NCBI GenBank assembly: GCA_035934555.1
Contig: DASYXT010000121.1
Coordinates: forward strand, 1-64,000
DNA length: 64,000 nt
Direction of reading: 5' to 3'
Source of the DNA: DASYXT01 sp035934555
Lineage (GTDB): Bacteria > Verrucomicrobiota > Verrucomicrobiia > Limisphaerales > UBA8199
Part shown: piece by piece, positions 28,465 to 36,507 of the stretch
Position numbering within the stretch: position 1 is the first letter of the stretch
Layout: the number at the start of each line of letters is the position of its first letter
Program-made: the position numbers and the translations under genes
The notes under the pieces: model-generated
Seen by the model: only the letters and a program-made list of their open reading frames with translations
The model's database searches: none
Told to the model about the DNA's origin: nothing

Positions 28465-28717
28465 CCAGCGTCTCTATAAGGCGATTGGCCATCGCCAGGG
28501 TCATGGATGCCCAGACGGCCGCGAATCGCTTGGTGGTTCGGTCACGACTGCCAGAGAACCGTTGGGGATGCTTCGGCAAAAGCGTTGAGTGAACGACTTC
28601 CTCATCAGCCGCTGAGTTGAGTGATTGGCGCAGTTCAGCCCGATCGGCATCGCTCACGAATCGGATGCATTCACGCAGCTTTGGCAGATTGGGGTAATCG
28701 TTCTCGAACGGTATCAT
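28451..28717 (-). CDS. Possible small hypothetical protein
   Basis: This 88-residue frame starts with ATG (MIPFENDYPNLPKLREC) and overlaps the end of the putative lipoprotein gene by 14 bp, convergently. The sequence is charged and lacks signal or membrane segments. It resembles no family I know, and there is no conserved neighbour or clear ribosome binding site. It could be a chance open frame. Confidence 0.35.
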   Translation of the reverse strand: MIPFENDYPNLPKLRECIRFVSDADRAELRQSLNSAADEEVVHSTLLPKHPQRFSGSRDRTTKRFAAVWASMTLAMANRLIETLAKVG

Positions 28718-28894
28718 CCTGAACCCGAGCCCGGCGTCCTTGCCGGGATAACCGCGCCTCTTGGCCCACTTGGAGCGCAGTGAACAGGCTTGGTCAACCT
28801 TGGTTTTTCTTGCGCTTATGGCCGCACGTTATGCGCCAGAGGCCTTTGATTCCGAGAGGTGAAGGAAACCCCTGTTTCTACAGGCTGAAGAGAA

Positions 28895-28932
28895 GGTGGT
28901 GGTAGGTGATGGATTCGAACCATCGAAGGCGT
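28895..28932 (-). repeat. 38-nt copy of the tRNA-Tyr 3' end (att-like direct repeat)
   Basis: These 38 bases are identical to 31211-31248, covering the T-arm, the 3' acceptor strand and the encoded CCA of the intact tRNA-Tyr gene, in the same orientation. Identity stops abruptly in the variable arm. There is no 5' half, so this is not a functional tRNA. It is what an integrase attachment site leaves at the far end of an inserted element. Confidence 0.8.
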
Positions 28933-28995
28933 CAACACGTTTGTCGGGGTTTGCAGCCGAGCGCAAAGGCAGGGCTGACTGGCTGCGAATGGTCC

Positions 28996-29649
28996 TTAGG
29001 CGCGGCGATTGTCGGCAGGTTGAGAGTTCACCCGGCGAAAGACAAACCAAACCGCCAAAGCCGCGACCAGGATGCACAACCATTCGACCACTAGGCGAGA
29101 GGTATCAATCTGGACCGCGGCGAAGCGGCTGGCTGCTTCCGGCGGGGACAGGATTGGGTGATACCCGGCATCTAGGCGGGAGCGAAAGTTGCTGCTTGTG
29201 GTGCCAACTTGCACCCATGGAGGGCAAAGCCCCGCCAAAACAAATAGGGCAGAAAAAAGGGCCACAATAGTCTTGGGGCCTGCTAGTCTATAGAGTTTCG
29301 TCAAGGGTGTTAGGTTTCGTTCCTTAAACCGCTTCAGCGCCTTATCGGTCACGAAGGTTTCGCGTGAAACTGGGACAAACCGCCCCGGAGCGACCATATG
29401 ATAGAGTGTTGAGCACTTCAGCAAATCAGCGGCGGTTTGCTCAGCCTTTGTTTCTTCCTCTATCACTCTCCACGCATTCTCAAGATACGGGGTCACGTCG
29501 TCCCCATATTTTTGCGTCATTATCAGGCTCCACCGCTCGAAAGACCTATGCTCTGAGAACAGCCTGCGGCCCTTCACAACAACGTCCTCCAAAGGGGAAG
29601 CCGCTCTCGCAGTTTCAAAGCCAGATTTTATAAAATCAAGAATCCTCAT
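28996..29649 (-). CDS. Membrane protein of unknown function
   Basis: The ATG at 29649 gives 217 residues. The first 130 residues are soluble, charged and mostly helical (KGRRLFSEHRSFERWSLI). Two hydrophobic helices follow: TIVALFSALFVLAGLCPPWV and LVVEWLCILVAALAVWFVF. The segment between them should be extracytoplasmic. I recognise no domain. It sits inside the tRNA-Tyr-bounded segment, and the ordered sequence argues for a real gene. Confidence 0.65.
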   Translation of the reverse strand: MRILDFIKSGFETARAASPLEDVVVKGRRLFSEHRSFERWSLIMTQKYGDDVTPYLENAWRVIEEETKAEQTAADLLKCSTLYHMVAPGRFVPVSRETFVTDKALKRFKERNLTPLTKLYRLAGPKTIVALFSALFVLAGLCPPWVQVGTTSSNFRSRLDAGYHPILSPPEAASRFAAVQIDTSRLVVEWLCILVAALAVWFVFRRVNSQPADNRRA

Positions 29650-29748
29650 CGGTGGCGCGTCTTGATCGACTCCGTCCAGATCGATAATGGTCTTTGTTCA
29701 AGTAGGCGAGTTTGCTTTCACAGCGGACTAAGCGTCAAGGGGGTTTTA

Positions 29749-29818
29749 CTAACTGTTTAGCACCTCAAAGGAGGTGCCACCTCGCTCGCGTGGCCGGGCA
29801 AAAAGGAACTCCATTGGG
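29749..29818 (-). repeat. Repeat D copy 1, encoding a MEFLFARPRER mini-peptide
   Basis: On the minus strand, the ATG at 29814 opens a 21-codon frame reading MEFLFARPRERGGTSFEVL then NS and stop at 29749. The DNA contains a small hairpin, GCACCTC AAA GGAGGTGC. A second copy with the same peptide beginning lies at 30749-30865. The frame may be a small gene or just a by-product of a dispersed repeat. Confidence 0.55.
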
Positions 29819-29923
29819 AGCCCCTTGCGTCCCTTCCGAGCGACTCCGCCGGCCAACCAAGCGACGGTCCCCCACCACGAGGCTTGAGCCTCGCCTTGAG
29901 AATCTAGGGAAGGCCCGGCGCCC

Positions 29924-30682
29924 TCAGGGAGCGGTGTGAGGTGCAACGGGATACGGTGGGCGAATCTCGAACCTGAGATAGCCGCTGCCACCGAAGTGGC
30001 TGGCGGGAAGCTGCAGGTGGAGCCACTGGGCATTGGCGACGGGACGTTCAAAGACCACAGAGTCAAAGAAAGTTTTGCCCGGATAGATCGCCGTGAGGTC
30101 GGGTGCCGGTTCGAGGAGCGCCGGGTTTCGCATCGGCGTCACTCCGATATGGGAGTAGGTGTTGCCGAAGTTGTCTTCCAGCACGGCTGAGGAGCGCCAG
30201 GTCTCGAAGTCTATCTTTCGAGTGGTGCTTAAATTCTTGATTTGTGGGTTTATTACGAAATAGGGACTCGTGAACTGAACACGGCCAAGCACATCTAAAA
30301 AGGGGACGTTCGCCATTCCACCCCCCGTGACCTTTACCTGAATATCGCCCTGGATTACGGTGGGCGACTTGGACCAGACCTGTTGTCGTGAGGAGGCAAC
30401 TGTGAGCAACGCCGCCCCCCCCACGAAAAGCACGGCGAGGCACACGGTGACCATGACGAACACGGCTAAGTTATTTCTCGGTCTTGGGGTGGTGTGGTGG
30501 GCGTCGTGGACCAGGGGAGCCATCGGCATCGAGATCGACGGTGGGACATATAAGCTCGTCTCCATGCCGCAGTGCGGGCACACGACGGTCTCGCCCGCGT
30601 TGTCCGGGTGGAACTCCAAATGGCCTGAACACGTGTTGCAACCGCAAACCGCCCACTTTCGACCAGGGCCAGCCTCGTTCAC
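29924..30682 (-). CDS. Zinc-ribbon membrane protein of unknown function
   Basis: The GTG at 30682 gives 252 residues. An N-terminal zinc ribbon has two CxxC pairs, Cys15-Cys18 (CNTC) and Cys35-Cys38 (CPHC). A transmembrane helix at about residues 70-95 (LAVFVMVTVCLAVLFVGG) is followed by an extracytoplasmic beta-rich domain (FDSVVFERPVANAQWLHLQL). Proteins of this shape occur in Verrucomicrobiota and Planctomycetota without known function. It lies inside the tRNA-Tyr-bounded segment, on the same strand as its partner at 28996-29649. Confidence 0.7.
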   Translation of the reverse strand: MNEAGPGRKWAVCGCNTCSGHLEFHPDNAGETVVCPHCGMETSLYVPPSISMPMAPLVHDAHHTTPRPRNNLAVFVMVTVCLAVLFVGGAALLTVASSRQQVWSKSPTVIQGDIQVKVTGGGMANVPFLDVLGRVQFTSPYFVINPQIKNLSTTRKIDFETWRSSAVLEDNFGNTYSHIGVTPMRNPALLEPAPDLTAIYPGKTFFDSVVFERPVANAQWLHLQLPASHFGGSGYLRFEIRPPYPVAPHTAP

Positions 30683-31210
30683 GGCGGAACCGTGTCACCG
30701 CTGCGGCGCTGTGTCGAGCGCTAAGTCGGCCCCGAAAGGTCAACTTGGTCAACTGTACCCAAGATCCCAAGGTGGTTTGCTGCCTTCCGGTGAATCGGCC
30801 CCCAGAACATCAAAGGAGGTGCCCCCCAGAGCCCGCTCGCGCGGCCGGGCGAAAAGGAACTCCATTGCACCCCCCCCACCCTTAGACCATCGGAGAACGG
30901 GCGTAGCGGTCCCCTCGATTGACTCCTGTGGAGCGGTTTCGAAAGGGCGCCCTGTTTTGGTCCTGAGGCGCGGCAATAGCCTCGGGCCGTGCGCTGGAGG
31001 GGCCTACGGCAAGCTTTGGCGGGGGCTGCGGTGTTATGGTGGTCCGGGGCAAAAACGCTTTGATAGGTTTCTGATTGCATTTCGAGCATCGATAGGCAAC
31101 GGCACGGTCAGGCACACAACGGCACGGAATGAGGCATGGCCCGGGAGAGCCGAGGCGCAGATCGCATCGGCAGGACAGTGATAAATGCGCTATTTCCTTG
31201 GGAGAAAGGG
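30683..31210. other. Intergenic region between zinc-ribbon gene and tRNA-Tyr, with repeat D
   Basis: This 528-bp stretch contains the second repeat D copy (30749-30867) and otherwise no gene I can support. The longer minus frames crossing it have unnatural composition. Confidence 0.45.
30749..30867 (-). repeat. Repeat D copy 2, encoding a MEFLFARPRER mini-peptide
   Basis: The minus-strand ATG at 30865 opens a 38-codon frame beginning MEFLFARPRERALGGTSFDV. The DNA core (AAAGGAGGTGCC and CGGCCGGGC with GGAACTCCATTG) matches copy 1 with a two-codon insertion and synonymous changes, so the reading frame is kept between copies. Confidence 0.55.
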
Positions 31211-31212
31211 GG

Positions 31213-31298
31213 TGGTGGTAGGTGATGGATTCGAACCATCGAAGGCGTAAGCCAGCAGATTTACAGTCTGCCCCCGTTGGCCACTTGGGTAACCTACC
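31213..31298 (-). tRNA. tRNA-Tyr (GTA)
   Basis: The minus strand folds into a full class II tRNA. The acceptor stem GGTAGGT/ACCTACC spans positions 31298-31292 and 31223-31217. A D-arm (CCC...GGG) follows, then anticodon stem GCAGA/TCTGC with loop CTGTAAA giving anticodon GTA, a long variable arm as expected for bacterial tRNA-Tyr, and T-arm GATGG TTCGAAT CCATC. Discriminator A and an encoded CCA (31215-31213) complete it. Its 3' end is duplicated at 28895-28932. Confidence 0.97.
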
Positions 31299-31617
31299 AC
31301 TGATTGTTGTGAGCCCGAGATGGCCGGGTTGAGCGACGCGACCCGCCCGCACACCGTGTCGTCTCAAGCCCAACCGGGCCGACGTGAAGGGAAAATCTAG
31401 CTGGACGAGGCGGCGGTTGTCAACTTTGGCGAAAAGCAAGAAAAGCAGGTGTAAGCCAGGGGGCAGAGTTTCTTCGTGCATCCGTAAGCATTCGGTCAAC
31501 GGTAGGGGAAGGGCGGAAATTCCTGTCCGCAGCAATGTGTTCGCCCGAGAGTTCTCCGTAACTCCGAGCCCTGTGGTGTGCGGAAGTTGCTGCGGACTAA
31601 AGTCCCGCGCTCCGATG
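31299..31617. other. Intergenic region with family A repeat
   Basis: This 319-bp gap between tRNA-Tyr and the end of the mosaic surface protein gene holds a family A repeat pair (31511-31614) just after the stop of that gene. I see no other element. Confidence 0.5.
31511..31614. repeat. Family A palindromic repeat pair
   Basis: GGCGGAAATTCCTGTCCGCA followed by GCAA (left) and TTGCTGCGGACTAAAGTCCC followed by GCGCTCCG (right) are divergent versions of the family A unit in inverted orientation. They start three bases downstream of the stop of the mosaic protein gene and could form a large hairpin in its mRNA. Confidence 0.6.
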
Positions 31618-34600
31618 CTAGGGCACACTGACGCGGTAAAACTTCCTGGGCGTGCCCGCGGCGGGGAAAACGGTGACCGAACCCGAAATGGGACCCTCAT
31701 TCTGCCAGACGGGATTGACGAGGTTGGTGGTTGACCAGAGCGTTCCCGCAGTCGTGGAGGTTATGGTAAGGGAGCCATCGGGGTTGGCGGTGATGGCAAG
31801 CGTGATGGCGGTGGTGCCGAGGAGTTCGAGTTCGCCGAACTGCATGCTGGTCGCGGTGGTGTTATCCTTCACATTTTGCACGGTCAACCGATAGGTGGTG
31901 AAGGCGTGGGTGTTGGGGAACCGGACTTCCTGGTTGGGCTGGCTGACCGGATCGGTGGGCAGGGCCAGGGCGTTGCGGTCGTTGGGCAAAGTTAGCGTAC
32001 CGGTGGCGATAAGGGTGTACTTTGCGCCGCCATTGGTTGAGCCTTCGAGTTTATAGTCGGCGGGGTCGCGCACCGGGAAGTCGTTGGCGGTGTAAATCCT
32101 CAGGCCGGTGACGACGGTGCTGCCGGCTGAGGGCGTGACCACCAGGCCGAGAGGCCCGGCAAACGGCGCCGGGCCCGTCGCGCCGTTGGGATAGCTCAGG
32201 AACTTGTCGGAGGTATTGTCAATGGCATTGGTGACGCCTTCACCCGTGGGTGAAGGGCCAGCGGGACCAAAGTTGGAGATGGCATCCCCGGGAGCGGTGA
32301 CGTCCGCCAATTGGGAAAGGACGTTGAGCAGGACCGGCTGGCTGGCGAGAGCGCTCGTAGAATTTGAGACCACAAGGATATAGTTGGCCGAGTCGCTGAA
32401 GGTAACATTGTTGACGGTGAGCAGAGGCGTGGTCGAGCCGCTGATCCGTGCGTTATCGACAAGTGGGACGTAAGCCCCGTTGCTGAATTTCTCCCATTGG
32501 TAGGTGGTGGAAGGGTCAACGGGTGAAACACTGGCGCTGAACTGCGCACTGGCCCCGGTATCGCCATAAACATTCAGGAAGGTTGGGCTGATGCTAATGC
32601 TCAAAGTCGTATTGACGCCGAGCAGCTCCACCTCGCCAATTTGGCAACTGTTCGCCAGCGAGGCGTTCTTAACATGGGGGAATGTGAGCTTATAACTGGT
32701 ATAGGCGAAGGGATTGGAGAAGCTGACCTGCTGAACAGCCTGTGAGAGGGGATCAGTCGGGTTGCCCGGGGCATTACGAGTGTCGGGCAATTGAAGTGCG
32801 CCGGAGGCGATGGTCGAATAGGTGGCGCCCCCGTCATTGGAGCCTTCCAGAATGAAGTCTGCCGGATCGCGCTCAGGAGAATCATTGGCGGTATAGAGGC
32901 GCAGAACGCTGACAACAGAAGCGCCGGAGGCGGGAGTGACGATAAGCCCCGCGGTGCCCGAGTAGGGGGTGGTGCCGGCGCCGAACGTCAGGAACTTCGA
33001 GCTGTTATCATCGATGGCATGGACGACTTCCTCCCCGACAGGTGAGGCCAGGGGGCTGCCGAAGCTGGAGATGGGATCGCCGGGGGCGGTGACATCGGGC
33101 AATACCGACATGACGGTCAGACTTGCGATGGCGCTGCTGACGGTGTCAACGGCGTTGCTGACGACAAGGCGGTAATCGCCGCTGTCGGGCACGCCCAGAG
33201 CCGCGAGGGTCAGCGTGGTGGTTTGGGAGCCGGAAATGTTAGCATTATCGGCCAGGTTTACAAAAACGCCGTTGGTGCCCTTTTGCCATTGGTATGTGAA
33301 AGGAGGGGTGCCGCCGGAAATAGTGGCGGAAAAGGTCTGACCCGGGCCTTCGTAAGTGACGATGGTTTGCGAGGGAAAATCTATGATGGGCGGAACAGAG
33401 CCGGCGGTGCCGCTGAGGGCAAAAACAGCCGCGCGCGAATTCCCTGCGCCTCCGGCCCAGCTCAAGTCAATACTGGTAACGGGGCTGATAGTATTGGCGA
33501 GAGCGATTTGGGGCTCATACAGCCGCACCTGCTGCGGGCTGATGTTTTCATTGGTAATGGCTCTGGTATCCAAGGAAAGCCGGCCGTTGACATACCACGC
33601 CACGGGCGAGCTGCTAATCCAATCGGGCATCGAGAAGGAAAAGGTCTCCGTCGAGAGGTCCTGGTGCTGGACATTACACGTGAGGGTGACGGGGCCGTAG
33701 GCGGCGGCACCAAGAAACGCCAAAGCGGAGAACCGGGTTGGCGTGGCGGGCGTCAGCGTGATGGTGCCCATGGAACTGTCGATAACGGCGGCGTCGTTGC
33801 CCGTGTAGCTGGCGGGCAAAGTGTAGTGATGATCGGATTGATTGAAGCTGGTGATGGTGGAGCCCGGAGCAGGCAGGCCCGCAGTGGGATTGAAAGGATC
33901 ATACCCGGCTTCGAACCAGGTCGTGCCGGTATTGGCGGTGCCATTGTCCATCGACGCGGTAGTGACGGTCGTTAAGGGAACCGGCTGGGGCGCGCCGGCC
34001 TCGACGATCATATCGGCGTCATAACCGGTGACGGCAATGGGCGTCCAAGTGCTGGCCGACGGGGCGGCGCCACTGACGGCGAACACGCCCACGTCACCGC
34101 CGCTGGTGCTTTGGTTGGTGAGCTCGATGCTCACGACCGGGCTGGCGGTGTTGGCCAGCGTCATGTCGCGCGAGTAAAGACGCGGATTGCCGCTGTTCAC
34201 ACTGTCGCAGATGAAGGTTTGGACATTGACCCGGCCGTTGGCGGTCCAGGCAGGGCTGGCGCCGTTGAACCAATCCGGTGAACCAAAGCTGCCTTGTTCG
34301 GCCGTGCCGTCCAGGTGATGGACCACCACGCCAATAGCGGGCAGCCCGTTGTGCCCGCCACTGGTCAGGAAGGAAAGGCTGGAGTAAAGCGCGGGCGTGC
34401 TCAGAGTCCAGGTGCCATGCGTGATGGCGGCATCCAGCAGCAGGGCGTTATTGGTGGTATAGCTGGGCGCCATTTGGTACTGATGCGAGGCTAAAGAGGC
34501 GCTGGTGAAGGTCGAGCCGGCGGCCGGCACACCGGTGGTCGGCGCAGCGAGGTTGAATCCGACTTCATACCAGGAATCCTGGTTGTTGTTGGTGCCGGAG

Positions 34601-34809
34601 TCCATCGACACGGTGGTAGCGCGGCCAATGGGCGGCGGCGCCGAGCGCTCGGCGACCACGTCCAGATTGTAGCTGGCGCTGGTCAGCGGCACGGGATTGA
34701 AGTCGGCCCGGGCGCTGAACCCGGTGCCGGCCAGCAGAGCCGCTGCGCAGAGGCGGAGAGAGGAGGAACGGGCAAAGTTTCGCTGATGCGCGAGGAGGCA
34801 GTGAGGCAT
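31618..34809 (-). CDS. Large secreted mosaic protein with Ig-like and discoidin-like modules
   Basis: The 1063-residue protein has a signal peptide (AALLAGTGFSARA). Two copies of an uncharacterised beta-rich module of about 200 residues follow (ending VFAVSGA and VFALSGT). Next come two alternating Ig-like domains (TYQWQKGTNGVFVNLADNA; TYQWEKFSNGAYVPL), each followed by a discoidin-like module beginning DVTAPGD. The C-terminus (GSLTITSTTAGTLWSTTN to RKFYRVSVP) resembles the tails of three other secreted proteins here. It probably binds surface or environmental polysaccharide; no catalytic motif is visible. Confidence 0.82.
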   Translation of the reverse strand: MPHCLLAHQRNFARSSSLRLCAAALLAGTGFSARADFNPVPLTSASYNLDVVAERSAPPPIGRATTVSMDSGTNNNQDSWYEVGFNLAAPTTGVPAAGSTFTSASLASHQYQMAPSYTTNNALLLDAAITHGTWTLSTPALYSSLSFLTSGGHNGLPAIGVVVHHLDGTAEQGSFGSPDWFNGASPAWTANGRVNVQTFICDSVNSGNPRLYSRDMTLANTASPVVSIELTNQSTSGGDVGVFAVSGAAPSASTWTPIAVTGYDADMIVEAGAPQPVPLTTVTTASMDNGTANTGTTWFEAGYDPFNPTAGLPAPGSTITSFNQSDHHYTLPASYTGNDAAVIDSSMGTITLTPATPTRFSALAFLGAAAYGPVTLTCNVQHQDLSTETFSFSMPDWISSSPVAWYVNGRLSLDTRAITNENISPQQVRLYEPQIALANTISPVTSIDLSWAGGAGNSRAAVFALSGTAGSVPPIIDFPSQTIVTYEGPGQTFSATISGGTPPFTYQWQKGTNGVFVNLADNANISGSQTTTLTLAALGVPDSGDYRLVVSNAVDTVSSAIASLTVMSVLPDVTAPGDPISSFGSPLASPVGEEVVHAIDDNSSKFLTFGAGTTPYSGTAGLIVTPASGASVVSVLRLYTANDSPERDPADFILEGSNDGGATYSTIASGALQLPDTRNAPGNPTDPLSQAVQQVSFSNPFAYTSYKLTFPHVKNASLANSCQIGEVELLGVNTTLSISISPTFLNVYGDTGASAQFSASVSPVDPSTTYQWEKFSNGAYVPLVDNARISGSTTPLLTVNNVTFSDSANYILVVSNSTSALASQPVLLNVLSQLADVTAPGDAISNFGPAGPSPTGEGVTNAIDNTSDKFLSYPNGATGPAPFAGPLGLVVTPSAGSTVVTGLRIYTANDFPVRDPADYKLEGSTNGGAKYTLIATGTLTLPNDRNALALPTDPVSQPNQEVRFPNTHAFTTYRLTVQNVKDNTTATSMQFGELELLGTTAITLAITANPDGSLTITSTTAGTLWSTTNLVNPVWQNEGPISGSVTVFPAAGTPRKFYRVSVP

Positions 34810-34822
34810 GGTTTAGAGATAA

Positions 34823-34851
34823 TAATTACTGAAATCAGAACAAGGAATCAA
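34823..34851 (-). promoter_or_regulatory. Sigma-70-like promoter of the mosaic surface protein gene
   Basis: On the minus strand TTGATT (34851-34846) and TAATTA (34828-34823) are 17 nt apart. The ATG at 34809 is 13 bases further downstream. The surrounding sequence is A+T-rich compared with its neighbours. Confidence 0.4.
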
Positions 34852-34906
34852 GCAAAAAGAGGGGGCAAAGAGGGGGCAAACGCGATAAACAGGGTTCCCG
34901 GAAATT

Positions 34907-34967
34907 AACAGGAGCAAACAGAGCAAACAGAGATTCTGCTTCTCCGTTTTCTCTGTTTGCTCCTGTT
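34907..34967. repeat. Perfect 17-bp inverted repeat between divergent genes
   Basis: AACAGGAGCAAACAGAG at 34907-34923 is exactly complementary to CTCTGTTTGCTCCTGTT at 34951-34967. It lies between the mosaic protein gene (minus) and ffh (plus). It resembles in style the ACAGGATT...AATCCTGT palindrome at 49274-49380 and may belong to the same class of dispersed element. Confidence 0.6.
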
Positions 34968-35096
34968 GAATCTTAAGAATCTGCGCTACGAAACGCCGCG
35001 CCTTGCCAGAGATCGACCGGTGCCCTAGAGTATGCCGGACTCGAGGCCTGGATTCGCAGTGGCCGGGAGATGATAAAAAGCCGTCCCGTTGCATTT

Positions 35097-36437
35097 ATGT
35101 TTGATTCGTTAAGCAGCAAACTACAGAACGCGTTCAAGAACCTGCGCGGGCTGGGGAAGATTTCGGAAGCCAACGTGGGCGACTCATTGCGCGAGGTGCG
35201 CCAGGCGCTGCTCGAAGCGGACGTGAATTTCAAGGTGGCGCGCGACTTCATCGAGCGGGTGAAGGCGAAGTCGCTCGGCCAGGAGGTGCTGCAGAGCATT
35301 CAACCCGGCCAGCAGATCGTCAAAATCATCAATGACGAGCTGGTCGAGTTGCTGGGCTCGAGCAACGGCGGGCTGCAATTGAGCGGCAACCCGAGTTGCG
35401 TGCTGATGGTGGGGTTGCATGGGTCGGGCAAGACGACTTCGAGCGCCAAGTTAGGGCGGCTGCTGCTCAAGCAGGGCCGCACGCCGCTGCTGGTCGCGGC
35501 CGACGTGTACCGCCCGGCGGCGATGGACCAACTCGAAAAGCTCGGCCAGCAGGCCGGCTTGCCGGTGTATCTGCACCGCGGCGCGACCGACGTGCTGAAG
35601 ATTGCGCGGGAGGCGTTCGATTTTGCCAAAGCGAACAACCGCAACACACTCATTTTTGACACGGCGGGCCGGTTGCAGATTGACGAGCCGCTCGTGCAAG
35701 AGCTGGTGCGGCTGCGTGACCTGACCAAGCCGCAGGAAATCCTGCTGGTGCTGGACGCCGCGACCGGCCAGGAGGCGGTGAACGTCGCAACGCATTTTGA
35801 CCAGGCACTCCACATCACCGGTTCAATTCTGACGAAGCTCGACGGCGACGCGCGGGGAGGCGCGGCGTTGAGCATGAAAGCGGTCACCGGCAAGCCGATC
35901 AAGTTCGCCGGTGTGGGGGAAAAGCTCGAGGACTTCGAACCGTTTCACCCGGAGCGCATGGCGTCGCGGATTCTGGGCATGGGCGACGTGGTGAGCCTGG
36001 TGGAGAAGGCGGCCGAGGCGGTGGATGTCGATGAGGCGATGCGCCTCGAGGAAAAGATGCGCAAGGGGCAGTTCACGCTCGAAGATTTTCTCGACCAATT
36101 GCGGCAGATGAAAAAGCTGGGACCGCTGGAGTCTCTTATCAAGATGTTGCCCGGGGGAGCGGAAGCCGCCAAGCAACAGGACCTGAGCAAGTCCGAGAAA
36201 GAGATGCGGCATATGGAAGCGATGATCTGCGGGATGACGCCGCAGGAACGGCACAACCCGCACATCCTGAATGCGAAACGGCGTCAGCGCATCGCCAAAG
36301 GCAGTGGGGTCTCAGTGACCGAGCTCAACACAATGCTCAACAAGTTCGCCCAGATGCAGCAAATGATGAAGAAGATGGGCAAGTTCCAGAAGATGATGGC
36401 GCGCATGGGCGGCGCGGGGTTGATGAGGGGAGTGTGA
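35097..36437 (+). CDS. ffh: Signal recognition particle protein Ffh
   Basis: Ffh binds 4.5S RNA and signal sequences and targets ribosomes to the membrane with FtsY. The N domain is followed by the GTPase: G1 LHGSGKTTSSAKL, G3 DTAGRL and G4 TKLDGDARGGAAL. The C-terminal Met-rich M domain has GMTPQERHNPHILNAKRRQR and several MMKKM-like runs. The ATG at 35097 (MFDSLSSKLQNAF) is the normal start and gives 446 residues. An upstream in-frame ATG at 35070 is less likely. Confidence 0.97.
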   Translation: MFDSLSSKLQNAFKNLRGLGKISEANVGDSLREVRQALLEADVNFKVARDFIERVKAKSLGQEVLQSIQPGQQIVKIINDELVELLGSSNGGLQLSGNPSCVLMVGLHGSGKTTSSAKLGRLLLKQGRTPLLVAADVYRPAAMDQLEKLGQQAGLPVYLHRGATDVLKIAREAFDFAKANNRNTLIFDTAGRLQIDEPLVQELVRLRDLTKPQEILLVLDAATGQEAVNVATHFDQALHITGSILTKLDGDARGGAALSMKAVTGKPIKFAGVGEKLEDFEPFHPERMASRILGMGDVVSLVEKAAEAVDVDEAMRLEEKMRKGQFTLEDFLDQLRQMKKLGPLESLIKMLPGGAEAAKQQDLSKSEKEMRHMEAMICGMTPQERHNPHILNAKRRQRIAKGSGVSVTELNTMLNKFAQMQQMMKKMGKFQKMMARMGGAGLMRGV

Positions 36438-36507
36438 AGAACGTTGAGCGTAGAGCGGGGCAGCGCGGAGCGCACCCTTTACGCTCCACGACTCTACCGT
36501 TCACGAT

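Larger units (their letters stand above)
28895..31248. mobile_element. Putative tRNA-Tyr-associated genomic island or remnant (about 2.3 kb)
   Basis: The segment lies between the 38-nt tRNA 3'-end copy and the intact tRNA-Tyr. The element lies on the 3' side of the tRNA, which is the usual geometry for tyrosine-recombinase elements. It holds two membrane proteins of unknown function and two copies of a dispersed repeat, but no integrase, so it would be a degenerate or non-autonomous element. A simple partial tRNA duplication is the alternative explanation. Confidence 0.4.

Noticed and set aside
28897..28990. Second tRNA-Tyr gene
   Set aside because: Only the 3' 38 nt match; the anticodon arm, D-arm and 5' acceptor strand are missing.
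34859..34882. Short tandem repeat GAGGGGGCAAA
   Set aside because: Only two copies, with no neighbouring structure; too little to interpret.
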